64,000 bases of DNA from DASSUW01 sp963844205 (GTDB lineage: Bacteria > Actinomycetota > Thermoleophilia > Solirubrobacterales > Solirubrobacteraceae): the NCBI GenBank assembly GCA_963844205.1, contig CAWJNK010000001.1, positions 1,054,001 through 1,118,000 on the forward strand. Direction: 5' to 3'. Of the stretch, positions 25,568-34,376 are shown one piece after another. The number at the start of each line of letters is the position of its first letter. The first letter of the stretch is position 1. Made by a program: the position numbers and the translations under genes. The notes below the pieces were generated by a model, which saw only the letters and a list, made by a program, of their open reading frames with translations, was not told the origin of the DNA and searched no databases.

Positions 25568-26230
25568 GTGAGGGCGCTGCCTCCAGCGTTGCGGTACGTC
25601 TCACCGGTCGAGCTTGCCGAGCGACTGAAGACCGAACGGCGCGGGGTGCCGTTCGCGCTCTACCTCGACGGCGATGGCCGGCAGCGCATCGTGGAGCTGG
25701 GCGGCAGGGCGCTGTGCATCGGACGGGAGCCCTCCAGCGAAATCCCGCTCACATGGGACACCGAAGTCTCGCGGTCGCATGCGGTGCTCGAGCGCGTCGG
25801 CGCGGAATGGACGCTGGTCGACGACGGCCTGTCGCGCAACGGCTCGTTCGTCAACGGCCACCGCATCCGCGGCCGCCAGCGGCTCGCCGACGGCGACACG
25901 ATCAAGGTCGGCCGCACACTGATCCTGTTCGCGGCCGCAGGGACCGAGCTCGTTCCGACCGAGACCACGCGCGATGCCGCGCCGCCCGAGCTGTCACCGG
26001 CGCAGCGGCGCGTCCTGGTGGTCCTCTGCCAGCCGATGCTCCACGACGCCTTCGCCGGGCCGCCCTCCAACCGCGAGATCGCCGAACAGCTCGTGATCAG
26101 CGTCGAGACGGTCAAGAGCCACCTCCGCGCGCTGTTCGAGCTCTTCGGCATCGAGGGCATGCCCCAGAACCGCAAGCGAGCGGAGCTCGTCCGGCGCGCG
26201 CTGGAGCGCGGCGTCGGGATGGTGGGATGA
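25568..26230 (+). CDS. FHA domain protein with C-terminal helix-turn-helix
   Basis: A 220-aa protein. The FHA domain (about residues 30-125) has CIGREPSSEI, EVSRSHAVLE and LSRNGSFVNG, the phosphothreonine-binding Arg, Ser/His and Asn positions. Residues about 145-215 carry a winged/LuxR-like helix-turn-helix (SNREIAEQLVISVETVKSHLRALFE). This domain pair suggests a transcription factor controlled by Ser/Thr phosphorylation. No kinase is in the window. It follows hrpA by 9 bases. Confidence 0.85.
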   Translation: MRALPPALRYVSPVELAERLKTERRGVPFALYLDGDGRQRIVELGGRALCIGREPSSEIPLTWDTEVSRSHAVLERVGAEWTLVDDGLSRNGSFVNGHRIRGRQRLADGDTIKVGRTLILFAAAGTELVPTETTRDAAPPELSPAQRRVLVVLCQPMLHDAFAGPPSNREIAEQLVISVETVKSHLRALFELFGIEGMPQNRKRAELVRRALERGVGMVG

Positions 26231-26284
26231 CGCTCACGCCCTTGGGTACTGCCCGCGGGGTCCTGCTGTCACCCTCTGAGCTCG

Positions 26285-26923
26285 GTGAAGCTCGCGATCG
26301 CGACCCTGATCGTCATGGCGTTCGCCGGCGCGGGCTCAGCCCCCGCCGACGAGCCCGAAGCGCCGGCCAGCCCGGACGAGATCGTCGAGTACCGCCAGTC
26401 CGGCGAGTGGAAGGCCGACACCACGCGCGCCGTCCGGCGCGCGCGCCGGTTCCTAGGGCGCCACCTCGACGACGAGCGGCCGGCGATCGTGCTCGACGTC
26501 GACGACACCGCGCTCTCCACCTACGCCTGCATGAAGGCCGCCGACTTCGACCGGGCCGAGGCGAAGTGCGGTCTCAAGCGCCGCCTTCCGGCGATCCCTC
26601 AGACGCTCCGCGTCTTCCGGTTCGCCCGCGAGCACGACGTCGCCGTCTTCTTCGTCACGGGCCGCCGCGAGCGCCTGCGCGAGGTCACCGTCGCGAACCT
26701 CCGCTACGCGGGCTACGCGGGCTGGAGCGGGCTGCGGATGCGCCCCGACGAGCAGCCGGCGAGTCGCAAGGACGGCTGGAAGGCCCGCGTCCGCCGCGCG
26801 ATCGAGCGGCGCGGCCGGCGGATCATCGTCAACCTCGGCGATCAGCGCAGCGACCTGGACGGCGGGCACGCGCTGCGGTCGATCAAGCTCCCGAATCCGA
26901 TGTACCGCATCGAGCAGGCCTGA
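26285..26923 (+). CDS. secreted HAD-family acid phosphatase (class B-like)
   Basis: A 212-aa exported phosphatase. A signal peptide covers about residues 1-21. HAD motif I is VLDVDDTALS, motif II is FFVTGRRE and the motif IV region is NLGDQRSDLDGG, matching the PF03767 (HAD class B / vegetative storage protein) family. It probably removes phosphate from organic esters outside the membrane. GTG 26285 gives the complete signal peptide. The 3' end overlaps a small zinc-ribbon gene on the other strand by 41 bases. Confidence 0.85.
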   Translation: MKLAIATLIVMAFAGAGSAPADEPEAPASPDEIVEYRQSGEWKADTTRAVRRARRFLGRHLDDERPAIVLDVDDTALSTYACMKAADFDRAEAKCGLKRRLPAIPQTLRVFRFAREHDVAVFFVTGRRERLREVTVANLRYAGYAGWSGLRMRPDEQPASRKDGWKARVRRAIERRGRRIIVNLGDQRSDLDGGHALRSIKLPNPMYRIEQA

Positions 26924-27089
26924 ACCGGTCGAGCACGGACAGGACGACCTCGCCGCCGCAACCGAGGCACGTCTTTCCGATCAGGGCGGCCGGCCGTGCC
27001 ACGCTCGTCCCGCTCAGGCCGCAGGCGGGGCAGGAGAACACGCACTCCACGAAGGCGCCACCGGCGAGCAGCTGTTCCTCGGCGTCCAT
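26883..27089 (-). CDS. small zinc-ribbon protein
   Basis: A 68-aa protein with two CxxC knuckles, SCPACGLSG (residues 19-27) and TCLGCGGE (residues 40-47), which should bind one zinc ion. It has no other domain. Start is ATG 27089. Its 3' end overlaps the acid phosphatase gene on the opposite strand. Function unknown; DNA, RNA or protein contact are all possible. Confidence 0.6.
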   Translation of the reverse strand: MDAEEQLLAGGAFVECVFSCPACGLSGTSVARPAALIGKTCLGCGGEVVLSVLDRFRPARCGTSDSGA

Positions 27090-27218
27090 GCCCGCTGCAT
27101 CGTGCCAGCCCTGCGGACGACGGGCAACCGGCCCTGACCGTCCGTATCGGTGGCGGTGGATGAAGTCGGCGACTTTCGGCAATACCTGCGCTGAGCAAGC
27201 GACGAGAGGAGCATCGCC

Positions 27219-27443
27219 GTGGCCAACGCGCTGCAAGAACAGTTCGCCGAGGTGCTGCTGGACAGGATCCGACGCGACAACTACCCGAGCATCACGCAGA
27301 TGGACCTGCTGGAGGCCGCCGCCCCGCCGAGGCAGCGGGCCGAGTTCGCCATGCACCTGTTCGACAGGATCCAGGAGGAGCCGTATCCGAGCCTCTCGAT
27401 GTTGGCCCGCGCGCGGCGGCTGGCCGAGGACTTCGGGGGCTGA
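27219..27443 (+). CDS. small conserved-looking protein with internal duplication
   Basis: A 74-aa protein with a clear ribosome site (GAGAGGA at 27204-27210) eight bases before the GTG at 27219. It contains two copies of a short motif, LLDRIRRDNYPS and LFDRIQEEPYPS, about 35 residues apart, so it is a tandem duplication of a helical unit. No known family is recognised. Confidence 0.75.
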   Translation: MANALQEQFAEVLLDRIRRDNYPSITQMDLLEAAAPPRQRAEFAMHLFDRIQEEPYPSLSMLARARRLAEDFGG

Positions 27444-27503
27444 CGAGACTCGGGGCACCCGTACTGCGACTCCACCGGCGGGCTCGTACCCTCCTCCCCC
27501 GCC

Positions 27504-28391
27504 ATGCCCCGGTCCGCCATCTGGTCGCTGTACGCCCTCAACGTCCTCATCTGGTCCAGCACCTGGGTCGCGATCAAGATCGGGCTGGAGGACGTGCCTC
27601 CGCTGCTCGGCGCCGGCGTCCGGTTCGCGCTCGCGGGCGCCGGGCTGCTCGCGCTCGCCCTCGTGCTCGGCCGGCGGCTTGAGACCGACTGGCTGCTCGC
27701 GGCCCTGCTCGGGCTGCTCCCGTTCGCGGGCGCGTACGGGCTCATCTACTGGGGCGAGCAGTACGTGCCGTCGGGCCTCGCGGCCGTGCTGTTCGGGGTG
27801 ATGCCGCTGTACTCGGCCACGATCGCGTCGGTGGCGCTGGCCGACGAGCCGCTGCGGGCGCGGCTGGTCGCCGGGATCGCGGTCGCGGTCGGCGGGCTGG
27901 CGCTGGCGTTCGGCGAGAGCCTCGCGCTCGGGCACGCCGAGCGCGCGCTGCTGGCCGCCACCGCGTGCGCGATCGCGCCGCTGGCGGCCGCGATCGGCAA
28001 CGTCGCGACCAAGCGCCGCGCGCAGCGGCTCGACCCGATCGTGCTCAACGGTTGGGGGATGCTCGGCGGCGGCGCGCTGCTGCTGGCGACCTCCGGGGCC
28101 GCCGAGGACTGGGGCGCCGCGGTGTGGACCGGCCAGGCGTTCGGGTCGATCGCCTACCTGGCCGTCATCGGCTCGGCGGTTCCCTTCGTGACACTCACGA
28201 TCCTGCTCCGAGAGCTGCCCGCGGTGACGGTCTCCTACATCACGCTGCTGCTCCCGTTCGGAGCGCTCGCATTCGGCTCTGCGCTGTACGACGAGCGCAT
28301 CACGCTGGTGGCGCTGGGCGGCGCGATGCTGGTCGCCACCGGGCTGCTGATCGCGCAGTGGCCGCGTCGGCGCGCTGTCGTCCCGGCTTGA
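27504..28391 (+). CDS. EamA/DMT family transporter
   Basis: A 295-aa drug/metabolite transporter with ten hydrophobic segments in two EamA repeats (start LNVLIWSSTWVAIKIGLEDV; second half from about residue 150). YWGEQYVPSGLAAVLFGVMP is a typical helix 3-4 region. It probably exports an amino acid or other small metabolite. Single gene; neighbours give no substrate clue. Confidence 0.9.
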   Translation: MPRSAIWSLYALNVLIWSSTWVAIKIGLEDVPPLLGAGVRFALAGAGLLALALVLGRRLETDWLLAALLGLLPFAGAYGLIYWGEQYVPSGLAAVLFGVMPLYSATIASVALADEPLRARLVAGIAVAVGGLALAFGESLALGHAERALLAATACAIAPLAAAIGNVATKRRAQRLDPIVLNGWGMLGGGALLLATSGAAEDWGAAVWTGQAFGSIAYLAVIGSAVPFVTLTILLRELPAVTVSYITLLLPFGALAFGSALYDERITLVALGGAMLVATGLLIAQWPRRRAVVPA

Positions 28392-28423
28392 CGCGGTCAG
28401 CCGACCCCGATTAGAAGAGCGTC

Positions 28424-29515
28424 ATGCATCGATGCCGCAACCCGCTCTTCTGCGTGGTCCCGCCCTACGTGCTCAGCCAGGTCGCCAACCGCGGCAGCGA
28501 GCGCCAGCGCAACTGGGCCCTCCGCACGCTGCAGACCGACGCCACGATCCGCCACGCGCGGTCGGTGAACGCCAAGACCCGCGGCCGCAAGGGCCCGGTC
28601 GAGGGGCCGGACGCGCTCGCCGCGGCCGCTGCCGCCGGGGCCGCCGCCCGCAACCGGGTCATCTGGGACGCCAAGGGGTCCTGGGAGATCACGGGCATCC
28701 CGCGCGTCCGTGACGAGAACGACGGCCCGACCGGCGACCCGGCGGTCGACGAGGCGTTCGACGGCTTCGGCGACACGTTCGACTTCTGGCAGGCCGCCTT
28801 CAGCCGCGACTCGATCGACAACGAGAACATGCCGTTGCGCGGCGTGGTCCACTTCGGCGAGGAGTACCCGAACGCGTTCTGGGACGGCCGCCGGATGGTG
28901 TTCGGCGACGGCGACAACGAGCTCTTCCTGCGCTTCACGAAGTCGCTCGACGTCATCGGGCACGAGCTCGGCCACGGTGTGATCGAGGACGAGGCCGGGC
29001 TCGAGTACTGGGGCCAGTCGGGGGCGCTCAACGAGCACTTCGCCGACGTGGCGGGCGTGATGGTCAAGCAGCGCAAGCTCGGCCAGACCGCCGACCAGGC
29101 CGACTGGCTGATCGGCGCCGAGCTGCGCGGCGACGAGTTCGACGGCGACGCCATCCGCTCGATGAAGGCCCCCGGCACCGCCTACGACGACGCGTGCCTG
29201 GGCAAGGACCCCCAGCCGGCGCACTGGCGCGACTACGTCCGCACGTTCGAGGACAACGGCGGCGTCCACATCAACTCCGGGATCCCCAACAAGGCGTTCT
29301 ACCTGCTCGCCACGAACCTCGGCGGCAAGGCGTGGCACGCCCCCGGGCACATCTGGTACGACGCGCTGCGGAGCCCTCAGCTCACGACCACGGCGACGTT
29401 CCGGCAGTTCGCGCGCATCACGCACCGCGCGGCGCGGCAGCGGTTCGGCGTCGGCTCCGACCAGGCCAAGGCGGTGCGAGAGGCGTGGGAAGAAGTGGGC
29501 GTGCGCTGGGAATGA
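28424..29515 (+). CDS. M4 family (protealysin-like) metallopeptidase
   Basis: A 363-aa thermolysin-family metallopeptidase. Zinc ligands are in HELGHGVIE (about residue 186) and the downstream GALNEHFADV Glu; catalytic His lies in GVHINSGIPNKAFY. The N-terminus CVVPPYVL resembles the short protealysin propeptide motif instead of a signal peptide, so the enzyme may be cytoplasmic or leave the cell by a non-classical route. The ATG of the inhibitor gene overlaps its stop (ATGA). Confidence 0.93.
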   Translation: MHRCRNPLFCVVPPYVLSQVANRGSERQRNWALRTLQTDATIRHARSVNAKTRGRKGPVEGPDALAAAAAAGAAARNRVIWDAKGSWEITGIPRVRDENDGPTGDPAVDEAFDGFGDTFDFWQAAFSRDSIDNENMPLRGVVHFGEEYPNAFWDGRRMVFGDGDNELFLRFTKSLDVIGHELGHGVIEDEAGLEYWGQSGALNEHFADVAGVMVKQRKLGQTADQADWLIGAELRGDEFDGDAIRSMKAPGTAYDDACLGKDPQPAHWRDYVRTFEDNGGVHINSGIPNKAFYLLATNLGGKAWHAPGHIWYDALRSPQLTTTATFRQFARITHRAARQRFGVGSDQAKAVREAWEEVGVRWE

Positions 29516-29808
29516 GGATCGAGGTGCGCCAAGAGGGCGGGTTCGCGGGCCTCCGCCGCCCGCCCGTCGTGCTCGAGACCGATGAGCTCGAGCCGGCCGT
29601 GGCACGCAGGCTGGAGGAGCTGGCGGCCGGGCTCCCAGCCGGGGGCCCGGGTGGGCGGGCTTTAATCGGCGCGGACCAGATGCGCTACGACGTCCTCGTC
29701 GACGACGTCGGCGGGCGGCGCACTGCGACGTTCTTCGAGCCGGACGTCCCGGCGGATGTGCGCGAGCTCCTACGCCTTGCTCGTGACGCCGGCCGGGGCA
29801 AGGCGTAG
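29512..29808 (+). CDS. emfourin-type inhibitor of M4 metallopeptidase
   Basis: A 98-aa protein resembling emfourin, the inhibitor encoded next to protealysin: a first strand MRIEVRQEGGFAGLRR, LETDELEPAVARRLEEL and the late DQMRYDVLVDD strand pair. Its start overlaps the peptidase stop, so enzyme and inhibitor are made in fixed ratio. The assignment rests on short motifs plus context. Its 3' end overlaps the STAS gene on the other strand by 39 bases. Confidence 0.75.
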   Translation: MRIEVRQEGGFAGLRRPPVVLETDELEPAVARRLEELAAGLPAGGPGGRALIGADQMRYDVLVDDVGGRRTATFFEPDVPADVRELLRLARDAGRGKA

Positions 29809-30138
29809 CTCCGGCGGCACGTCCGACACGGTCTCGAAATGCTCGCCGACGGCCGTGATGGCGAGCAGTCGCTGCACCGCCGTGCCGCCGCGGACGAGCA
29901 GCAGCCGGCGCTGTTCGCGTCGCGCCCGTCTCCGCGCCGCCAGCAGCCGCGCGAGGCCGCAGGAGTCCAGGAACGAGAGACCGCGCAGGTCGAGCACGAG
30001 GCAGGACGGTCGCGCGCCCTCCACACGTCGCAGCTCCTCGTCGAACGTATAAGCGTGCTCGAGATCCAACTCACCGCGGAGCGAAACCCGCACCGCGTCA
30101 CCCGCCAGTGGCTCGATGGTCAGGCCGAAGCCTCGCAT
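29770..30138 (-). CDS. STAS domain anti-sigma factor antagonist
   Basis: A 122-aa single STAS domain. The phosphorylatable Ser lies in LRGLSFLDSCGLARLL, and GDAVRVSLRGELDLEHA is the usual first beta-hairpin. In the partner-switching model it would bind an anti-sigma kinase when dephosphorylated by a SpoIIE-type phosphatase; two such phosphatases occur in this window. A purine-rich ribosome site (AGAGGGGAAGGG on the minus strand) precedes ATG 30138. No anti-sigma factor gene is adjacent. Confidence 0.88.
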   Translation of the reverse strand: MRGFGLTIEPLAGDAVRVSLRGELDLEHAYTFDEELRRVEGARPSCLVLDLRGLSFLDSCGLARLLAARRRARREQRRLLLVRGGTAVQRLLAITAVGEHFETVSDVPPELRLAPAGVTSKA

Positions 30139-30155
30139 CGCCCTTCCCCTCTGTT

Positions 30156-30171
30156 CGTGTGCTGACACACG
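30156..30171. promoter_or_regulatory. short palindrome upstream of STAS and GH3 genes
   Basis: CGTGTG and CACACG form 6-bp arms around CTGA in the short region between two divergent genes. It may be a regulator binding site; no factor can be named. Confidence 0.3.
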
Positions 30172-30240
30172 GTACCCCTTCTGCACAGGACTACACCGTC
30201 TCGGCCGGACGCATCGGGACCGTCCGCCATCATCGGACGC

Positions 30241-31398
30241 GTGGAGGGACGTGCCCGTGCACGATCTGACCGTAGGCGGGTGCAGGTTCGGCGCCGCCGT
30301 GCCGCGCTCGCGGCGGCCGCTGCGATCGCGCTGATCGCGGGCCTCGCCGTGGGCGCCAGCGGCGGCGACGACGCACCGCCGCCGGCCGATCAGGACCCGT
30401 CGCCGGAGCCGCGGCAGGCGCCGGAGCAGGCGGTCGAGAAGCTCTCGCTCGAGCAGCAGGTGGGCCGGATGGTGATCCTGCGCTTCGCAGGCACGTCGGC
30501 GCCCGGGTACGTCCGCCGCGCGCTGCGCGAGGGCCGCGCCGCAGGGGCGATCCTGTTCCGCGACAACGTCACGGACCCCGTCCAGCTGCGCAACCTGGCG
30601 CGCAGCCTGCGGGCCGGCGCGCCCGGCACGATCGTGTGCGTCGACCAGGAGGGCGGCCCGATCCGGACCGTGCCCTGGGCGGAGCCACTGCGGGCGCCGC
30701 CCGCGCAGCAGGCGTACGGCGCCGTGCGGGAGGACTCGATGGCCGCCGGCGAGGACCTGCGCGAGCTCGGCATCAACGTCACGCTGGGCCCGGTCGCCGA
30801 CGTCCCGTCCGAGGGCTCGGTGATGACCAACCGGGCGTTCACGTCCGACCCGGCGGCGGCGACCGCGGCCGTCGCGGAGTCGGTCGCCGGCTGGCACGAC
30901 GCCGGCGTGGCCACGACCGTCAAGCACTTCCCCGGGCTCGGCGGCGCGACCGTCAACACCGACGACGGTCCGGCGACGATCGAGCGCACGCGCCGGCAAC
31001 TGACCCAGGAGCTGGCGCCGTTCGCGTTCGCGATCCAGCAGCAGACCGAGTTCATCATGGCCTCGCACGCGGTCTATCCCGCGCTGGATCCCGAGCGGAT
31101 CGCGTCGCAGTCGCCGGTCGTGATCGAGGACCTGCTGCGCGGGGAGATGGGCTACGAGGGCGTCGTGATGACCGACTCGCTCGAGGCGGAGGCGGTGCAG
31201 GCCGTCTCCGGCGTCGAGGAGGCGGCGGTGGCGTCCGTGGAGGCGGGCGTCGACCTCATCCTCACGACCGGCCGCGGGTCGTACACGCCCGTCTACCGCG
31301 CCCTGCTGGCGCAGGCGCGCAAGGACGCCGCCTTCCGCGAGCGCGTGCGCGAGTCGGCCACCCGCGTGCTCGCCGCGCAATCATCCCTGGATGGCTGA
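30241..31398 (+). CDS. glycoside hydrolase family 3 protein (NagZ-like)
   Basis: A 385-aa exported GH3 TIM-barrel hydrolase. A basic stretch RVQVRRRRAAL precedes a membrane segment (about residues 20-40), then an acidic Pro-rich linker. GH3 motifs are VDQEGGPIRTVP, VKHFPGLGGATVNTDD and MTDSLEAEAV, whose Asp is the nucleophile; K-H-F-P-G belongs to the beta-N-acetylhexosaminidase group. It probably trims cell-wall-derived sugars. The 3' end overlaps the next gene by 8 bases. Confidence 0.88.
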   Translation: MEGRARARSDRRRVQVRRRRAALAAAAAIALIAGLAVGASGGDDAPPPADQDPSPEPRQAPEQAVEKLSLEQQVGRMVILRFAGTSAPGYVRRALREGRAAGAILFRDNVTDPVQLRNLARSLRAGAPGTIVCVDQEGGPIRTVPWAEPLRAPPAQQAYGAVREDSMAAGEDLRELGINVTLGPVADVPSEGSVMTNRAFTSDPAAATAAVAESVAGWHDAGVATTVKHFPGLGGATVNTDDGPATIERTRRQLTQELAPFAFAIQQQTEFIMASHAVYPALDPERIASQSPVVIEDLLRGEMGYEGVVMTDSLEAEAVQAVSGVEEAAVASVEAGVDLILTTGRGSYTPVYRALLAQARKDAAFRERVRESATRVLAAQSSLDG

Positions 31399-31927
31399 CA
31401 CTTTCAGGATCGGCGAAGCGGTCCCGAGCTTCACGGTCACCGACACCGAGGGCGTCGAGCACACGGTTCCGGCGGCCGAGGCGCCGCCTGCCACCGTGCT
31501 CATCCAGAGCTGCAACCACTGCCCGTACGTGATCGCGTGGAACCCGCGGCTGCGCGCGGCCGCCGAGGAGTATGCGCCGCGCGGGGTGCGCTTCCTGGCC
31601 ATCGGCTCGAACGACGCGGAGCGCTATCCCGCCGACTCGCCGGAGCGGATGGCGCAGTTCGTCCGCGACAACGACTGGCCGATCCCGTACGCGTACGACG
31701 AGTCGCAGGACGTCGCGCGGGCGCTCGGCTCCGAGCGCACGCCCGAGGTCTTCGTGCTCGACGGCGAGCAGCGGCTCGTCTACCACGGCGCGCCCGACGC
31801 CGACCACCAGGACCCGTCCCAGAACGCCGCCTGGCTGCGCGGGGCGCTCGACGACGTGCTCGCCGGGCGAGCAGTCCAGCGCGCCGAGACGCCGCCGCGC
31901 GGATGCTCGGTCAAGTGGCGCCCGTGA
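31391..31927 (+). CDS. thioredoxin-fold AhpC/TSA-like protein
   Basis: A 178-aa cytoplasmic thioredoxin-fold protein with the motif SCNHCPYVIAW (CxxC near residues 39-42), preceded by the FRIGEAVPSFTVTDTEG peroxiredoxin-type start and followed by ERTPEVFVLDGEQRLVYHG with the cis-Pro. It belongs to the CxHCPYV redoxin group and may reduce peroxides or disulfides. It overlaps the end of the GH3 gene by 8 bases. Confidence 0.85.
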   Translation: MADTFRIGEAVPSFTVTDTEGVEHTVPAAEAPPATVLIQSCNHCPYVIAWNPRLRAAAEEYAPRGVRFLAIGSNDAERYPADSPERMAQFVRDNDWPIPYAYDESQDVARALGSERTPEVFVLDGEQRLVYHGAPDADHQDPSQNAAWLRGALDDVLAGRAVQRAETPPRGCSVKWRP

Positions 31928-31991
31928 ACCGGTCGGCCCGCCGGTCCGAATGGTCCCTATGGATGGTGAGATCGGGGCGTAAGATCGAGCC

Positions 31992-34376
31992 GTGAACCGC
32001 CGGGTCAACGAGCACAGCATCGCGCTGGCGCGCGAATGGCGGCGCCTCGGGCGGGCCGCCACCGTGGTCGCCATCATCACCTCGCCGGCGCTGTTCGTCG
32101 CGCTCTACGACCGCGCCGGGTGGCCGTTCTTCTGGGCGCTCGTGGGCACGCTGCTCGGCATCGCGGCGTTCCGCGGGCTGATCGACGTGCTCGCCCACAG
32201 GCTGATCCCGGCCCCGTCGCTGTACGGCGCCGAGCGCGAGCTGCGCGGCGAGGACATCGTCTCCCGGCGGAGGCTGTGGTACTGGCGTCGCAAGTACCGG
32301 CGGCTGACGTGGGTGGTCTCGGTCCTGCTCGTGCTGACGCTGATCGCGATGGCGTTCAACGCGGTCACCGGCGGCGACTCGTCGTTCGCCGGCGGGCTCG
32401 AGTCGCTGTGGGAGCTGGCGAAGACGTTCGGCCCGGTCGCGCTGATGTACCTGCCGATCATCTCGATCCTGTTCTTCGCGAACTTCCTGATCCTGTTCGG
32501 GCCGATGCTCATCCTCGGCATCCAGCAGATCAAGGGCTACGAGCCGGGCGACGCGGACTGGGGCGTCAAGCTCGCCGACGTCCGCGGCCAGGCCGAGGCG
32601 AAGGAGGAGATCACGCGCGTGGTCTCGCTCTGGCAGTCCGGCGAGGAGTTCGAGAAGGCGGGCGGCAAGCGCGAGCGCGGCGTGCTCTTCCTGGGCCCGC
32701 CCGGCACCGGCAAGACGATGCTCTCCAAGGGCATCGCGACCTCGTTCAACTGCCCGTTCGTGACGATCCCCGGCTCCGGCTTCGCGCAGACCTTCATCGG
32801 GATGGACGCCGTGCTCGTCCGCTGGCTGGCGTTCAAGGCCAAGCGGCTGGCGGCGAAGTGGGGCGGCCAGTGCATCGTGTTCATCGACGAGATCGACGCC
32901 GTCGGCCGGCGCCGGCAGTCGCTCGGCACCGGCTTCTCGCCCAACGCGGTCCCGAGCATCCACGACCACCTCTTCTACGGCTCCAGCGGCGCCCTGACCG
33001 CGGACGGCGACCTCGTGCTGGAGAGCGCCGCGTGGCGCGACCGGCTGTTCCAGCTGCGCGCGCCCGAGCCCCGGCAGCTCTATCCCTCCTTCTACCGCCG
33101 GCTCGGCCAGGCCAGCCACAACTTCATGGTCCCGGGGATGGGCGGCATGGGCGGCGGGCTCGCGCTCAACCAGCTCCTGGTGGTGATGGACGGCATCGAC
33201 GAGCCGCCGATGACGAAGAAGTTCTTCACGCGCCGGCTCAACACGTTCCTGGACGCGCTGTACGTCATCCCGCCGCGGATCTGGAAGCTCAAGCTGCGGC
33301 TGCGGTCGCCGCGCCCGCGGGCGGAGCAGATCTACTTCATCGGGGCCTGCAACGTGCCGCTCGAGCAGCTCGACCCCGCGCTTACGCGGCCGGGCCGGAT
33401 GGGCCGCCACATCTACTTCCGCACGCCCACGTGGGAGGACCGGCGCGACATCTTCGACCTCTACCTCGGCAACGTCGCGCACGAGCCAGAGCTCGACACA
33501 CCGCAGAAGCGCGACGAGCTGGCGCGCATCACCAACGGCTACTCCCCGGCGATGATCGACCAGGTCTGCTCGCTGGCGCTCACCTACGCGCACGCGGTCG
33601 GCCGCGAGCGGTTCAGCCGCCACGACCTGGTGGAGGCGATGACGACGATCGAGTCGGGCGTCGCGATCGGCCAGCCGTACCCCAAGCACGAGGAGCGGGC
33701 GACCGCCATCCACGAGGCCGGCCACGCGGTCTGCGGGCACGTGTTCATGGAGAACCGGCTGTCGACGCGCCTGTCGATCCGCAAGCGCGGCTCGTCCGGC
33801 GGCCACCACCAGGCGATGGAGATCGAGGACCGGTTCGGCCACTGGCGCTCGGAGGAGGTCGGCGACCTCATCTGGGGGCTCGGCGCGATGGCGGCCGAGC
33901 ACGTCTTCTACGGCCAGAACACGACGGGCGTCACCGGCGACGTGGGGTCGGTGACCGCGCGCGCCGCGCTCATGGTGGGGTTCCGCGCCATGGGCCCGGC
34001 GGCGGTCGACCTGGGCGATCGGATCGAGGACCCGGAGGAGCGCGACGAGGCGGAGGAGCGGATCCGCGAGCGCTTCGTGCGGATCGGCTACCAGATCATG
34101 AACCGCTCCGGCGGCGGGCTCATGGACGAGAACCCGTTCGCGGCGACGCTCGCCGACCGCGAGAAGCGGCCGCTGATCGCGGCGCTGCTGGGCCAGGCGT
34201 TCGTGGTCGCCTACCAGACCGTGACCCAGAACCGCGACGCCACGGACCGCGTCGCGCAGCAGCTGATCGTCGACAAGGAGCTCTACGGCGACGACGTGAC
34301 GTCCCTGCTCGACGGCGTCGGCCTGCGCAAGCCGGCGATCGACGTGCTCGAGGAGTCGACGTGGCCGGCGATCTGA
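31992..34376 (+). CDS. FtsH-like membrane AAA+ zinc protease with large insertions
   Basis: A 794-aa protein. Four hydrophobic segments lie in the first 180 residues. The AAA+ domain has GPPGTGKTMLSK (Walker A), IVFIDEIDAVGRRR (Walker B) and LDPALTRPGRMGRH (second region of homology). The peptidase domain has IHEAGHAVCGH (HExxH) and NTTGVTGDVGSVTA, the third zinc ligand region. Unlike ordinary FtsH there are about 80 extra residues between Walker B and the ALNQLLVVMDGI helix and about 38 more before the FIGACN strand. It overlaps the next gene by 16 bases. Substrates unknown. Confidence 0.85.
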   Translation: MNRRVNEHSIALAREWRRLGRAATVVAIITSPALFVALYDRAGWPFFWALVGTLLGIAAFRGLIDVLAHRLIPAPSLYGAERELRGEDIVSRRRLWYWRRKYRRLTWVVSVLLVLTLIAMAFNAVTGGDSSFAGGLESLWELAKTFGPVALMYLPIISILFFANFLILFGPMLILGIQQIKGYEPGDADWGVKLADVRGQAEAKEEITRVVSLWQSGEEFEKAGGKRERGVLFLGPPGTGKTMLSKGIATSFNCPFVTIPGSGFAQTFIGMDAVLVRWLAFKAKRLAAKWGGQCIVFIDEIDAVGRRRQSLGTGFSPNAVPSIHDHLFYGSSGALTADGDLVLESAAWRDRLFQLRAPEPRQLYPSFYRRLGQASHNFMVPGMGGMGGGLALNQLLVVMDGIDEPPMTKKFFTRRLNTFLDALYVIPPRIWKLKLRLRSPRPRAEQIYFIGACNVPLEQLDPALTRPGRMGRHIYFRTPTWEDRRDIFDLYLGNVAHEPELDTPQKRDELARITNGYSPAMIDQVCSLALTYAHAVGRERFSRHDLVEAMTTIESGVAIGQPYPKHEERATAIHEAGHAVCGHVFMENRLSTRLSIRKRGSSGGHHQAMEIEDRFGHWRSEEVGDLIWGLGAMAAEHVFYGQNTTGVTGDVGSVTARAALMVGFRAMGPAAVDLGDRIEDPEERDEAEERIRERFVRIGYQIMNRSGGGLMDENPFAATLADREKRPLIAALLGQAFVVAYQTVTQNRDATDRVAQQLIVDKELYGDDVTSLLDGVGLRKPAIDVLEESTWPAI

